Below are positions 7,782 to 15,755 of a stretch of DNA of 44,413 nucleotides, in pieces. Both the position numbers and the translations under genes were made by a program. A model generated the notes under the pieces. It had not been told where the DNA came from, did not search any database, and was given only the letters and a program-made list of their open reading frames with translations. The stretch's first letter is position 1. Each line of letters opens with the position of its first letter. The stretch comes from Eubacterium sp. (GTDB lineage: Bacteria > Bacillota > Clostridia > Lachnospirales > Lachnospiraceae). The stretch spans positions 1-44,413 of the forward strand of contig JAIKXQ010000054.1 of the NCBI GenBank assembly GCA_024684035.1, in the 5' to 3' direction.

Positions 7782-8306
7782 ATGGCTGGGTTAGAAAGAG
7801 AGAAGGACGGACTGGGATACAGGATCGCCCTCGGGGGAGTCAAGGGTATCATGAGGATTCTCTTCCTTATCGTGCTCGTTGTTATTCTGATCTTCATTGG
7901 TAGACGATCCTATGAGCTGGGATACGAAGTTTTCCACGAGAAACCGGTGGACGGCGGTGAAGGTCGTGCAGTTACGGTGACGATCACAGACGATATGTCA
8001 GTCAGACAGATCGGCCGCCTTCTGAATTCCAACGGACTTTTGACAGAAAGTCCCACTGCTTTCATGATTCAGGAAATTATCTCAGAGTATCACGGACAGA
8101 TTCTTCCGGGAACATACACGCTGAGAACTTCCATGACAGCAGATGAGATGTTCCCGATTCTGGCACAGGCTGATAAGGAGGGACAGAGAGATAACGGTGC
8201 TCTGACAAGTCCCGTATCTTCTTCATCCGGCTCACAGCCTACAGAGAGCACTTCCGTTTCCGGGGAACCGGCAGAGGGAACGTCTTCTTCGGAGACACAG
8301 CCATGA
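7782..8306 (+). CDS. MltG/YceG-like membrane-anchored protein lacking the catalytic domain
   Basis: A 174-residue protein with one transmembrane helix (about residues 25-40, ILFLIVLVVILIFIGR) and then a domain resembling the LysM-like N-terminal part of the endolytic transglycosylase MltG (VTITDDMSVRQIGRLLNSNGLL...GQILPGTYTLRTSMTADEMFPIL). Full MltG proteins have about 330-380 residues and a C-terminal lytic domain; this one ends in a Ser/Thr/Pro/Gly-rich tail. It may bind peptidoglycan or regulate rather than cleave it. The start has AGGAG about 14 nt upstream. Its stop overlaps the trmR start in ATGA. Confidence 0.8.
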   Translation: MAGLEREKDGLGYRIALGGVKGIMRILFLIVLVVILIFIGRRSYELGYEVFHEKPVDGGEGRAVTVTITDDMSVRQIGRLLNSNGLLTESPTAFMIQEIISEYHGQILPGTYTLRTSMTADEMFPILAQADKEGQRDNGALTSPVSSSSGSQPTESTSVSGEPAEGTSSSETQP

Positions 8307-8947
8307 TTGTAGATGAAAGAATGATTACGTACATCAATTCGCTTGACCGCGGACATACAGAATTCCTTGAGAATCTGCAGCGGGAAGCGAAGGCGGCGGA
8401 TGTTCCGATCATCCGCCGTGAGATGCAGAGCTTTTTGAAAGTTTTTCTGAAGATCCGACAGCCGCAGAGCATCCTGGAGGTGGGCGCGGCTGTCGGTTTT
8501 TCTGCCATTCTGATGGCGGAATACGGAGCTGCAGACAGTCGTATCACCACAATTGAGAATTACGACAAGAGAATTCCCATTGCCAGAGAGAATTTCCGGA
8601 AGTCCGGTTATGACGACAGGATCACGCTTCTGGAGGGCGATGCGGCAGAGGTGATGAAGACACTGGACGACCCCTATGATTTTATTTTTATGGATGCCGC
8701 GAAGGGACAGTACATACATTTCCTGCCGGAAGTCAAGAGACTCATGGCCAAAGGGAGTGTGCTGATCTCGGACAATGTGCTACAGGAAGGGGATATCATC
8801 GAATCTCATTATATCGTGGAGCGAAGGAATCGCACGATTTACAAGCGTATGAGGGAGTATCTTCGAACCCTGAAAGATGATCCCGATTTTGAGACAAGTA
8901 TTGTTCCCATCGGTGACGGGATCAGTATTTCCGTGAAGAATTCATGA
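8303..8947 (+). CDS. trmR: tRNA 5-hydroxyuridine methyltransferase (TrmR-like O-methyltransferase)
   Basis: A 214-residue class I SAM-dependent methyltransferase of the O-methyltransferase 3 family. SAM-binding and metal motifs include ILEVGAAVGFSAI, ITTIENYD and FIFMDAAKGQY. In Bacillus subtilis TrmR (YrrM) makes 5-methoxyuridine at tRNA position 34 from 5-hydroxyuridine produced by the U32-family TrhP proteins, and the next gene here is a U32 protein. That neighbour pairing turns a generic methyltransferase into a likely TrmR. The start overlaps the stop of the preceding gene by 4 bases. Confidence 0.85.
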   Translation: MIVDERMITYINSLDRGHTEFLENLQREAKAADVPIIRREMQSFLKVFLKIRQPQSILEVGAAVGFSAILMAEYGAADSRITTIENYDKRIPIARENFRKSGYDDRITLLEGDAAEVMKTLDDPYDFIFMDAAKGQYIHFLPEVKRLMAKGSVLISDNVLQEGDIIESHYIVERRNRTIYKRMREYLRTLKDDPDFETSIVPIGDGISISVKNS

Positions 8948-9037
8948 TGACAGGAGGGGCTGCCGCAAAGGCGCACGGAGGATTTGTGCGTCTTTGCGTG
9001 ACAGTCCCTTGATTGAGTGTACAGGAGAATAGAGCGT

Positions 9038-10276
9038 ATGTTGCAAAACGGAAAACCGGAACTTCTGATCCCGGCAAGCTGCCTGGATGTATTGAAAGTA
9101 GCTGTTAATTTCGGCGCTGATGCTGTCTTTATCGGCGGCGATGTATATGGACTGCGGGCGAAGGCGAAGAATTTCAGCCGTGAGGACATGGCGGAGGGTA
9201 TTCGCTACGCTCATGAACACGGAGTGAAAGTACATGTTACGGTAAATATTCTTGCCCACAATTATGATCTGGACGGCGTGAGGAAATATCTGGAGGAGCT
9301 TAAGGAACTAAGGCCGGACGCGCTGATCATTGCGGATCCGGGAATCTTCCAGATGGCCGGCGAGATCTGTCCGGAGATTGAGAGACACATCAGTACACAG
9401 GCAAACAACACCAACTGGGCTTCTGCTCAGTTCTGGTACAACCTGGGCGCGAAGCGCGTGGTCACAGCCAGAGAACTCTCACTGAAAGAGATTCGGGAGA
9501 TGAGAGCACATCTGCCGGAGGATATGGAGATTGAGTCCTTCGTTCACGGTGCCATGTGTATTTCCTATTCCGGCAGATGTCTGCTGTCGAATTATTTTAC
9601 CGGAAGAGACGCGAACAAGGGAGCCTGCACACATCCCTGCAGATGGAAATACGCTGTTGTCGAGGAGAGCAGACCCGGCGAGTATCTGCCTATTGAGGAA
9701 AATGAGCGGGGAACTTATATTTTTAATTCCAAGGATCTGTGCATGATCGAGCATATCCCGGATCTCATGGAGTCCGGCATCGACAGTTTCAAAATAGAAG
9801 GAAGAATGAAGACTGCCCTGTATGTGGCGACCGTCGCAAGAACCTATCGCAAAGCCATTGATGATTACTGTGAGGATCCGGCTCTCTATGAGAAAAATCT
9901 TCCCTGGTACCGGGAGCAGATTTCCGACTGTACATTCCGGAACTTTACCACCGGCTTCTTCTACGGAAAGCCCTCTCATGAGGATCAGATCTACGACAGC
10001 AACACCTATATCACAAACTATACCTATCTCGGTACAGTTCACGGGATTGATGAGAAGGGGTTCACCGTCGTGGAGCAGAAGAACAAATTCCTTGTGGGCG
10101 ACAGGGTTGAGATCATGAAGCCGGGTGGCGATAACCTCGAAGTGGAAGTAAAAGCTATCTATGACGCGGAGGGAAATCCCATGGAATCTGCGCCGCATCC
10201 GCAGCAGGAGATTCATATTGACCTGGGAATTCAGCCGTCACCGTATGACATCCTGAGAATGAAAAAAGATAATTGA
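9038..10276 (+). CDS. trhP: U32 family tRNA hydroxylation protein (TrhP-like)
   Basis: A 412-residue member of the peptidase U32 family, now known to act in prephenate-dependent hydroxylation of tRNA wobble uridine rather than as a classical protease. The family signature is FVHGAMCISYSGRCLLSNYFTGRDANKGACTHPCRWKY, whose cysteines can bind a 4Fe-4S cluster together with later ones. The N terminus is the typical KPELLIPASCLDVLKVAV...GADAVFIGG. The ATG at 9038 has AGGAG upstream at a spacing of about 10; an in-frame GTG at 9017 is weaker. Bacillus has two such genes (yrrN, yrrO) beside trmR; only one is present here. Confidence 0.88.
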   Translation: MLQNGKPELLIPASCLDVLKVAVNFGADAVFIGGDVYGLRAKAKNFSREDMAEGIRYAHEHGVKVHVTVNILAHNYDLDGVRKYLEELKELRPDALIIADPGIFQMAGEICPEIERHISTQANNTNWASAQFWYNLGAKRVVTARELSLKEIREMRAHLPEDMEIESFVHGAMCISYSGRCLLSNYFTGRDANKGACTHPCRWKYAVVEESRPGEYLPIEENERGTYIFNSKDLCMIEHIPDLMESGIDSFKIEGRMKTALYVATVARTYRKAIDDYCEDPALYEKNLPWYREQISDCTFRNFTTGFFYGKPSHEDQIYDSNTYITNYTYLGTVHGIDEKGFTVVEQKNKFLVGDRVEIMKPGGDNLEVEVKAIYDAEGNPMESAPHPQQEIHIDLGIQPSPYDILRMKKDN

Positions 10277-10298
10277 TCCATTGCTTGAATATTTTGTG

Positions 10299-10354
10299 AA
10301 AAGAAAGTATACTTGGGGTATAGAGCTTGTATCCCGGTTTACTTTCTTTTTTTT
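10299..10354 (+). terminator. Terminator of the ireB-trhP transcription unit
   Basis: AAGAAAGTA pairs with TACTTTCTT, with an inner GGGGTATA/TATCCC helix, and the 3' side runs into eight Ts. It lies 23 bp after the trhP stop. Confidence 0.85.
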
Positions 10355-10355
10355 G

Positions 10356-10394
10356 TTATAGGAAATTGCTTCGCAATCTCTATACCATAACGCT
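10356..10394. repeat. Short hairpin repeat followed by AACGCT (copy 1)
   Basis: A hairpin built on TATAGGAAATTGC and GCAATCTCTATA, then the hexamer AACGCT. The same arrangement with nearly the same sequence occurs at 33910-33949, and with a different but equally perfect stem at 44072-44112. It directly follows a terminator. Confidence 0.7.
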
Positions 10395-10416
10395 TCGCAT
10401 TCTTTTGAATTCTGAA

Positions 10417-10439
10417 GCTTCCGTTCGGAAGCATTTTTT
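10417..10439 (+). terminator. Second terminator-like hairpin upstream of yifB
   Basis: GCTTCC-gttc-GGAAGC followed by AT and six Ts. It sits 78 bp upstream of the yifB start and could be a back-up terminator or part of the repeat preceding it. Confidence 0.55.
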
Positions 10440-10516
10440 CCCGATTCTTAAACGTAAAAGATGAATAATTGAAAAATACCTGTTCATGGATGAGGATCCA
10501 TGAGGAAGGAGGCTGT

Positions 10517-12058
10517 ATGTACTGCAGTGTGATTTCTGCGGGCATATCCGGTGTTGATGCTGTGCCTGTGTATGTGGAGGCAGACGTGAGCCGGGGAATG
10601 CCCGGCTTTTCCATCGTGGGGTATGTCAGCTCGCAGATCCGTGAAGCCAGGGACCGCATCCGCGCCGCACTGATCAATATGGATATCTCGCTTCCGGTCA
10701 ACAGAATTACGGTGAATCTGGCGCCCGGAGATCTCCGGAAGGAGGGCACCGGTTATGACCTGCCGATTGCGGCAGCGGTGCTGATGGCCATGGGAAGGAT
10801 AGAGCCCGGGGCGCTGGAGAAGACCATGCTCCTGGGTGAGCTTCGTCTGGACGGAACCGTCGGAAGAGTCAACGGTGTTTTGCCCAGTGTGATGACCGCG
10901 AGGGAAATTGGCTGTGGCACCTGTATTCTTCCGATGGAAAATGTTGCGGAGGGAAGAGTAGTGGAGGGGGTTCGCGTTCTGGGAATCCGGAATCTAAGTG
11001 AACTGCTTGCCTACGCAGAGGGAGAGCTCCCTTCACAGCCGCCCTGCTCCGTAGAGAAGAGGGAAGAGGCATACCGGGTGGATTTTGCGGAGATGCAGGG
11101 ACAGGAGTCCGTAAAAAGAGCGGCGCTGATTGCGGCGGCAGGCTTTCACAACATTCTTCTGTCAGGGCCTCCCGGCTCGGGAAAATCCATGGCAGCCGAG
11201 CGGATTCCAACCATTCTTCCGGAACTCACAGAGGAGGAAAGACTGGAGATTTCCAGAATACACAGTATCGTGGGACTCCTGCCGGAGGGAGAGGCGCTGG
11301 TCAGCCGTCGCCCCTACCGCGCTCCTCATCACACCATCACCGGACCGGCGCTGTGCGGCGGCGGAATCAGTCCGCGGCCGGGGGAGGTGACACTGGCGCA
11401 CCGGGGAGTGCTTTTCCTCGACGAGATGCCGGAGATGGATCCGGGGGTTCTGGAAATGCTCCGGGAGCCTCTGGAGAGCAGAAGAATAACTGTCTCCCGT
11501 CTGGGCGGAGTCTGTGTCTATCCGGCGTCCTTTCTGCTGGCGGCGGCGATGAATCCCTGCCCCTGCGGGTATTTTCCGGACAGGAGCCGCTGCAGGTGTT
11601 CGCCGGTGGAAATCCGGAGGTATCAGAACCGGGTGAGTCAGGCTCTTCTGGATCGCATGGATCTTCACTGTGAAGTTCAGGAGGCGACCTATCAGGAAAT
11701 CTCTTCTAATAAAAAAGCAGACATGACTTCCGCAAAAATGCGTGCGCTGGTGAACCGGGCGGGTGAACGGCAGAGAGAGCGGTATAGGGGAACTACCATC
11801 CGTTTCAACAGTGAAATACCCTCCGGGGAAGTCAGAAAATACTGTGAGATGACGGAGGACGCGGCGCAGATGATGGAAGGCGCCTTCCGCCATCTGAGGC
11901 TTTCCGGCAGGGGGTACTTCCATGTAATTAAAGTCGCCAGAACCATCGCGGACCTGGACGAAGCGGAGCTGATCTCCCGTACGCACGTCGGGGAGGCACT
12001 CTGTTTCCGGAGCCCGGACAGAAATGTGATGGACAGGTACTGTCCGGGGATGACATAG
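10517..12058 (+). CDS. yifB: YifB/ComM family Mg-chelatase-like AAA+ ATPase
   Basis: A 513-residue protein of the ComM/YifB family. In Vibrio and Haemophilus, ComM is a hexameric helicase that promotes branch migration during natural transformation. Order of parts: an N-terminal LonC-like domain (SVISAGISGVDAVPVYVEADVSRGMPGFSIVG), the AAA+ core with Walker A GPPGSGKS and Walker B LFLDEMPE, and a C-terminal Mg-chelatase-like region with cysteine motifs in NPCPCGYFPD and CRCSP. The ATG at 10517 follows AAGGAGG. It is placed directly before dprA, a common Clostridial pairing that links it to single-strand DNA uptake and recombination. Confidence 0.93.
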   Translation: MYCSVISAGISGVDAVPVYVEADVSRGMPGFSIVGYVSSQIREARDRIRAALINMDISLPVNRITVNLAPGDLRKEGTGYDLPIAAAVLMAMGRIEPGALEKTMLLGELRLDGTVGRVNGVLPSVMTAREIGCGTCILPMENVAEGRVVEGVRVLGIRNLSELLAYAEGELPSQPPCSVEKREEAYRVDFAEMQGQESVKRAALIAAAGFHNILLSGPPGSGKSMAAERIPTILPELTEEERLEISRIHSIVGLLPEGEALVSRRPYRAPHHTITGPALCGGGISPRPGEVTLAHRGVLFLDEMPEMDPGVLEMLREPLESRRITVSRLGGVCVYPASFLLAAAMNPCPCGYFPDRSRCRCSPVEIRRYQNRVSQALLDRMDLHCEVQEATYQEISSNKKADMTSAKMRALVNRAGERQRERYRGTTIRFNSEIPSGEVRKYCEMTEDAAQMMEGAFRHLRLSGRGYFHVIKVARTIADLDEAELISRTHVGEALCFRSPDRNVMDRYCPGMT

Positions 12059-12094
12059 GATCTGTGTGGAGGGAGAGGAGGAATTGAGAGACAG

Positions 12095-13192
12095 ATGGAA
12101 GAGAATGACAGAAATATACGAACAGAGAAGACGGAGGATATTCTTGCCGGGATCCACAATATAGAGAAGGGAAGCGATCTGTATCCGAAGCGGTTTGACG
12201 GGCTGGGGCGCATGCCTTCGAGACTCTATGTCCTTGGGAAACTGCCGGATCCCGCTGTCAGAACCGTGGCTATCGTGGGGGCACGGGGATGCAGTGAATA
12301 CGGACGTATGGAGGCCAGGCGCTTCGGGAGAGTACTGGCAGAAAACGGCGTTCAGATCGTCAGTGGTCTGGCATACGGCGTGGACGCCTGGGCGCAGAAA
12401 GGGGCGCTGGAGGGCGGCGGAAAAACCTTTGCGGTTCTCGGTACCGGTGTGGATGTCTGTTATCCGAAGCAGAACTATGCCCTGTATCGGAGAATTATCC
12501 GGGAAGGCGGCGGGATCATCTCCGAATTTGAACCTGGAGCGCCGCCAAACGCCTGGCATTTTCCTCTGAGAAACAGGATCATCAGTGCGCTGTCGGATGT
12601 GGTACTTGTGGTGGAGGCCAGGCTGAAGAGCGGCTCGCTGATTACTGCGGACTGCGCAATGGAGCAGGGACGCGCCGTCTATGCTTTGCCCGGGAGAACC
12701 ATGGACGAGATGAGTCAGGGATGTAACCGGCTCATCGCTCAGGGAGCGGGAATTGCATGGACGCCGGAGGTCATACTGGAAGAGCTTGGGATCACGGTCA
12801 GAGGTTCCACGGAGAGGACTAGTAACACAAAAAACGGATTGGATATAAAAAATTTAGAATTATCACCACTATGTGACCACATGCGTGACGAAAACTCCTG
12901 CGAAGATGATAAAAAAGCTTCTGAAAATGTAGAAAATATACGAATAGATATACAGGAGGGCGACGAAAAAACAGCAGAAAAAGAAGCGAACGATCAGAAA
13001 AATAAAGGGAAATGGCCGCATGCGCACGATTTTGAACTGGTATATTCCAGGCTTGATGTAGAGGCCAGATCTCTTCAAAAACTGCACGAATTAACGGGGA
13101 TGAATATAGCAGATTTGTCATCCGTTCTGATGCAATTGTGTATATCCGGTTATGCTGATGAGGTAACTCCGGGATTTTTTTCCAGATTATAA
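12095..13192 (+). CDS. dprA: DNA processing protein DprA
   Basis: A 365-residue protein that loads RecA on incoming single-stranded DNA during transformation. The Rossmann-like core is clear: VAIVGARGCSEYGR, IVSGLAYGVDAWAQKGAL, AVLGTGVDVCYP, GGGIISEF, FPLRNRIISALSDVVLVVEA and SGSLITADCA. A winged-helix-like C-terminal segment (SLQKLHELTGMNIADLSSVLMQL) closes the protein. Between them (bases about 12815-13010) is a charged, low-complexity linker that is clearly more AT-rich than the rest, probably a disordered spacer. GAGGAGG lies 13 nt before the ATG, a rather long gap. Transcribed with yifB; topA has its own promoter. Confidence 0.93.
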   Translation: MEENDRNIRTEKTEDILAGIHNIEKGSDLYPKRFDGLGRMPSRLYVLGKLPDPAVRTVAIVGARGCSEYGRMEARRFGRVLAENGVQIVSGLAYGVDAWAQKGALEGGGKTFAVLGTGVDVCYPKQNYALYRRIIREGGGIISEFEPGAPPNAWHFPLRNRIISALSDVVLVVEARLKSGSLITADCAMEQGRAVYALPGRTMDEMSQGCNRLIAQGAGIAWTPEVILEELGITVRGSTERTSNTKNGLDIKNLELSPLCDHMRDENSCEDDKKASENVENIRIDIQEGDEKTAEKEANDQKNKGKWPHAHDFELVYSRLDVEARSLQKLHELTGMNIADLSSVLMQLCISGYADEVTPGFFSRL

Positions 13193-13214
13193 AAAAAATG
13201 GAAAGAATTTAGAC

Positions 13215-13243
13215 TTGCAAGAAAATTTTTTTTGCGTTATATT
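13215..13243 (+). promoter_or_regulatory. Promoter of topA
   Basis: TTGCAA (13215-13220) and TATATT (13238-13243) with 17-bp spacing, lying in the gap between dprA and topA, 36 bp upstream of the topA start. Confidence 0.75.
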
Positions 13244-13279
13244 GCTATTCGTACCATCAGACATAACGGAGGTATCCGA

Positions 13280-15361
13280 ATGGCAAACTATCTTGTTATC
13301 GTGGAGTCGCCGACCAAGGTAAAAACAGTAAAAAAGTTTCTTGGCAAGAATTATAATGTTCTGGCATCAAACGGCCATGTGAGAGATCTGCCCAAGAGCA
13401 GTCTCGGTATCAACGTGGAAGAGGATTTTGAACCGAAATATATAACGATCCGCGGAAAAGGTGAGCTTGTCGCTGCACTTCGAAAGGCGGCGGATAAAGC
13501 TGATAAAGTATATCTCGCAACCGATCCGGATCGCGAGGGAGAAGCGATTTCCTGGCATCTGTCCAAGGCACTTCGTCTGGAACCGAAGAAGATGCGCAGA
13601 ATCACGTTCAATGAGATTACAAAGACAGCAGTAAAGGCTTCGCTGAAGAACGCCAGAGATATTGATATGGATCTGGTCAACGAGCAGCAGGCACGCAGAT
13701 GTCTTGACAGAATGGTCGGATATGAGATCAGTCCCCTTCTGTGGAAAAAGATCAAGAGAGGTCTCTCCGCAGGAAGAGTACAGTCTGTCGCCCTCAGAAT
13801 TATTGCTGACAGGGAGGCAGAGATCAATGCATTCATTCCAAGAGAATACTGGACAATGGATGCACAGTTCCATGTCGAGGGTGAGAAGAAACTTCTTACC
13901 GCCCATTTTTACGGCGATACGAAGAAGAAAATTGAAATAGAATCAGAGGAGCAGCTCCTGAAAATTCAGGACGCCATCAAGAACGCGAAGTTTTCTGTGA
14001 CGGATATCCGCGTGAGCGAGAGATCCAGAAAAGCGCCGCTTCCTTTTACAACAAGTACTTTGCAGCAGGAAGCTTCCAAAGTACTGAATATGAGTACCTA
14101 CAAGACCATGCAGATTGCGCAGCAGCTCTATGAGGGAATTGACCTGAAGAAGAGCGGTTCTGTAGGTCTGATTTCCTACCTGCGTACGGATTCCACCCGT
14201 ATCTCCGAGGAGGCGGATCAGGCGGCAAGAACCTACATTCACGATCAGTATGGTGAAGAATTCATGGCACAGGGCGCCACGACGGAGAATAAGAACAAGA
14301 ATTCCCAGGATGCCCACGAGGCGATCCGTCCCACCGACGTGACACGCACACCTGCGTCCATCAAGGAATTCCTTTCCAGAGATCAGTTCCGACTGTATCA
14401 GCTGATCTGGAAACGCTTTGTTGCGAGCCGCATGGCTCCCGCGAAATACGAGACAAATACCGTAAAGATTTCCGATGGAAATTACGTCTTCAACGCATCT
14501 TCCTCCCGGATCAAATTCGAAGGTTTCCTCTCCGTTTACGTACAGGATGACGAAAAGAAACTGGAGAACGATCATCTGAACGGTATCACGAAGGACAGTG
14601 ATCTCCGGCTGGAGTCCCTCGATCCTGAGCAGCATTTCACACAGCCGCCGGCTCATTACACAGAGGCTTCGCTGGTCAAGACGATGGAAGAGCTTGGAAT
14701 CGGACGTCCGAGTACATATGCGCCTACCATTACAACGATCATCGCAAGGCACTATGTGACAAGAGAGAAGAAGAATCTCTATATAACAGAATTGGGTGAA
14801 GTGGTTAACGATATGATGAAGCAGGCCTTCCCGAGTATCGTTGACGTGGATTTTACAGCAAATCTTGAGCAGCTCCTGGATGCGGTGGGAACCGGAAAAC
14901 TCGGCTGGAAGACCGTTATTGAGAATTTCTGGCCGGATCTGGACGGTTCTGTCAAGAAGGCGGAAGAGGAGCTGGCCGAGGTAAAAATCGCAGATGAAGA
15001 GACCGATGTGGTCTGTGAAAACTGTGGCCGGCATATGGTGATCAAATACGGTCCTCACGGAAAATTCCTCGCGTGCCCGGGATTCCCGGACTGTCGGAAC
15101 ACAAAACCGTATCTTGAGAAGACCGGTGTTCAGTGTCCGAAGTGCGGAGGCGAAATCCTCCTGAAGAAGACACGAAAGGGACGAAAGTACTACGGCTGCG
15201 AAAATAATCCGGACTGTGATTTTATGTCGTGGCAGAAGCCGACGAAGGACAAGTGTCCGAAGTGCGGAAGCTATATGCTGGAGAAAGGCAACAAGATCGT
15301 CTGTGCGAACAAAGAATGCGGCTACGTGAGTGTTCGTGAGAAGGACGATGAAGAAAAGTAA
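13280..15361 (+). CDS. topA: DNA topoisomerase I
   Basis: A 693-residue type IA topoisomerase that relaxes negative supercoils. The Toprim domain starts with VIVESPTKVKTVKKFLG and has the DPDREGEAISWHL metal site; the catalytic tyrosine is in GLISYLRTDSTRIS. The C-terminal 110 residues hold three C4 zinc-ribbon motifs (CENCG...CPGFPDC, CPKCGG...CENNPDC, CPKCGS...CANKEC), as in many Firmicute TopA proteins. The frame opens at 13232, but the ATG at 13280 follows GGAGG. It is followed by a stem-loop and then codY, the usual Clostridial order. Confidence 0.96.
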   Translation: MANYLVIVESPTKVKTVKKFLGKNYNVLASNGHVRDLPKSSLGINVEEDFEPKYITIRGKGELVAALRKAADKADKVYLATDPDREGEAISWHLSKALRLEPKKMRRITFNEITKTAVKASLKNARDIDMDLVNEQQARRCLDRMVGYEISPLLWKKIKRGLSAGRVQSVALRIIADREAEINAFIPREYWTMDAQFHVEGEKKLLTAHFYGDTKKKIEIESEEQLLKIQDAIKNAKFSVTDIRVSERSRKAPLPFTTSTLQQEASKVLNMSTYKTMQIAQQLYEGIDLKKSGSVGLISYLRTDSTRISEEADQAARTYIHDQYGEEFMAQGATTENKNKNSQDAHEAIRPTDVTRTPASIKEFLSRDQFRLYQLIWKRFVASRMAPAKYETNTVKISDGNYVFNASSSRIKFEGFLSVYVQDDEKKLENDHLNGITKDSDLRLESLDPEQHFTQPPAHYTEASLVKTMEELGIGRPSTYAPTITTIIARHYVTREKKNLYITELGEVVNDMMKQAFPSIVDVDFTANLEQLLDAVGTGKLGWKTVIENFWPDLDGSVKKAEEELAEVKIADEETDVVCENCGRHMVIKYGPHGKFLACPGFPDCRNTKPYLEKTGVQCPKCGGEILLKKTRKGRKYYGCENNPDCDFMSWQKPTKDKCPKCGSYMLEKGNKIVCANKECGYVSVREKDDEEK

Positions 15362-15371
15362 ATGTTTATTT

Positions 15372-15403
15372 GTGAAAGACAGGTATGCAGCCTGTCTTTT
15401 CAC
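15372..15403 (+). terminator. Stem-loop terminator after topA
   Basis: GTGAAAGACAGG pairs with CCTGTCTTTTCAC around a 7-nt loop. The T run is inside the 3' arm, so it may act in both directions or only partly. Confidence 0.65.
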
Positions 15404-15491
15404 GGATAAAATGTTGAAATAGCAGTCTTCTGTACGCAAATATGAAATTTGTTTAAATTTCATAAAGTGCTTGAAATCAGATTATTGTATA

Positions 15492-15506
15492 AATAATCAG
15501 AAAAGT
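15492..15506. promoter_or_regulatory. Candidate CodY box at the codY promoter
   Basis: AATAATCAGAAAAGT matches the CodY consensus AATTTTCWGAAAATT at 12 of 15 positions and lies immediately upstream of the codY -35 element. This suggests negative autoregulation, but AT-rich promoters give such matches by chance. Confidence 0.4.
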
Positions 15507-15508
15507 AC

Positions 15509-15537
15509 TTGTTTTCGAAAATATTTCATGTTATGCT
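15509..15537 (+). promoter_or_regulatory. Promoter of codY
   Basis: TTGTTT (15509-15514), a 17-bp spacer and TATGCT (15532-15537). Transcription from here would give a leader of about 210 nt before codY. Confidence 0.6.
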
Positions 15538-15544
15538 GTATATA

Positions 15545-15755
15545 GCGAAGCTAGATGCTGGGGGTGTACATCGAGCCGCTTACCATTAGGTACGGTTGTA
15601 ATTGTAACTCGTTGGTAGAGATGTATGACAATCTGTCGGGACGTTGTGCGTTCGGACAAGGTCTGCCTTCATTTTTTTCCATTCCAGACCTGTTTCACGA
15701 TTGGTTTACATCTAAGTATATGCTCAGCAGCTTAATCTTATGAAAGGAGATCGAG
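15545..15755 (+). promoter_or_regulatory. Long structured 5' leader of codY
   Basis: The 210-nt leader contains nested pairings: TACATC (15567-15572) with GATGTA (15620-15625), inside it CGAG (15572-15575) with CTCG (15608-15611), and inside that CCG/TACC (15576-15584) with GGTA/CGG (15589-15595). A second hairpin pairs 15635-15643 with 15649-15657, and a third pairs GGTCTG (15660-15665) with CAGACC (15685-15690) around a loop with seven Ts. I do not recognise it as a known riboswitch. A 62-codon frame inside it lacks a ribosome binding site and is unlikely to be a gene. Confidence 0.5.

Noticed and set aside
13943-15463. A 506-codon minus-strand frame
   Set aside because: Antisense shadow of topA produced by its codon use; no protein motifs.
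15555-15743. A 62-codon frame in the codY leader
   Set aside because: No ribosome binding site, and the region folds as RNA; kept only as leader.
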